From NCBI GenBank assembly GCA_029945725.1, contig JAQSDB010000003.1, positions 189,842 to 253,841 of the forward strand: DNA of 64,000 bases, written 5' to 3'. Positions 63,715-64,000 of this stretch are shown piece by piece. The position numbers and the translations under genes were made by a program. Positions within the stretch are counted from its first letter, which is position 1. Every line of letters begins with the position of its first letter. This stretch comes from a bacterium. GTDB taxonomy: Bacteria; Pseudomonadota; Gammaproteobacteria; Pseudomonadales; Moraxellaceae. The notes beneath the pieces are model-generated. The model had not been told where the DNA came from, made no database searches, and saw nothing but the letters and a program-made list of their open reading frames with translations.

Positions 63715-64000
<286 letters not shown>

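Overview
The window is a GC-rich chromosomal segment of a gammaproteobacterium. The gene sets and neighbourhoods resemble Pseudomonadales: serA divergent from a D-2-hydroxyglutarate dehydrogenase-like gene, tkt-epd-pgk-fba, bioA-rsmE, a complete pilGHIJK-chpABC cluster, cysTWA with sulfate-binding proteins, and slmA beside argB. This assignment is inferred from gene content; no 16S rRNA gene or other taxonomic marker is present. Most of the window is core metabolism and housekeeping. I see no prophage, IS transposase, integrase or CRISPR array.

Layout. 1-3.5 kb: an isomerase, a 30-residue membrane peptide missing from the ORF track, and a D2HGDH-like oxidase, divergent from serA. 3.6-6.5 kb: the most unusual region, a perfect 319-bp inverted repeat enclosing one AT-rich gene for an OLD/PARIS-like ATPase-TOPRIM protein. 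The outer end of each repeat arm carries the 3' part of a tRNA-Gly(CCC); on the right this belongs to the intact tRNA gene, on the left it is a severed fragment. 6.6-19.2 kb: envelope and lipoprotein genes (TPR-PDZ, CsgG-like, COG3014-like, YcfL-like, LpoB), two hydrolases and an EF-hand membrane protein. 19.3-25.2 kb: central carbon genes tkt-epd-pgk-fba, with a DUF559 gene and its flanking palindromes inserted just before fba.

25.4-34 kb: a subtilase with a GlyGly-CTERM-like tail, then the activated-methyl cycle: metK, an S-adenosylhomocysteine riboswitch, ahcY and metF, followed by the SAM-using bioA and rsmE. 34-41.3 kb: gamma-glutamyltransferase, a dicarboxylate/amino-acid symporter, an ICMT-like membrane methyltransferase, an LTA-synthase-like sulfatase and cytochrome b561, with two gene-free stretches rich in hairpins. 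41.4-55 kb: the full Pil-Chp chemosensory operon controlling type IV pili, including a 2521-residue ChpA. 55.3-62.3 kb: sulfate uptake (cysTWA, two sulfate-binding proteins, a molbindin, a TSUP permease) with an embedded winged-helix regulator whose receiver lacks the phospho-acceptor Asp. 62.3-64 kb: a small secreted protein, slmA, and the 3' part of argB cut by the window edge.

The best candidate for something undescribed is the inverted-repeat, tRNA-Gly-anchored single-gene cassette at 3632-6432. It has no recombinase of its own, its arms are identical, and a -35 element at the inner edge of the left arm pairs with a -10-like hexamer in the unique interior.
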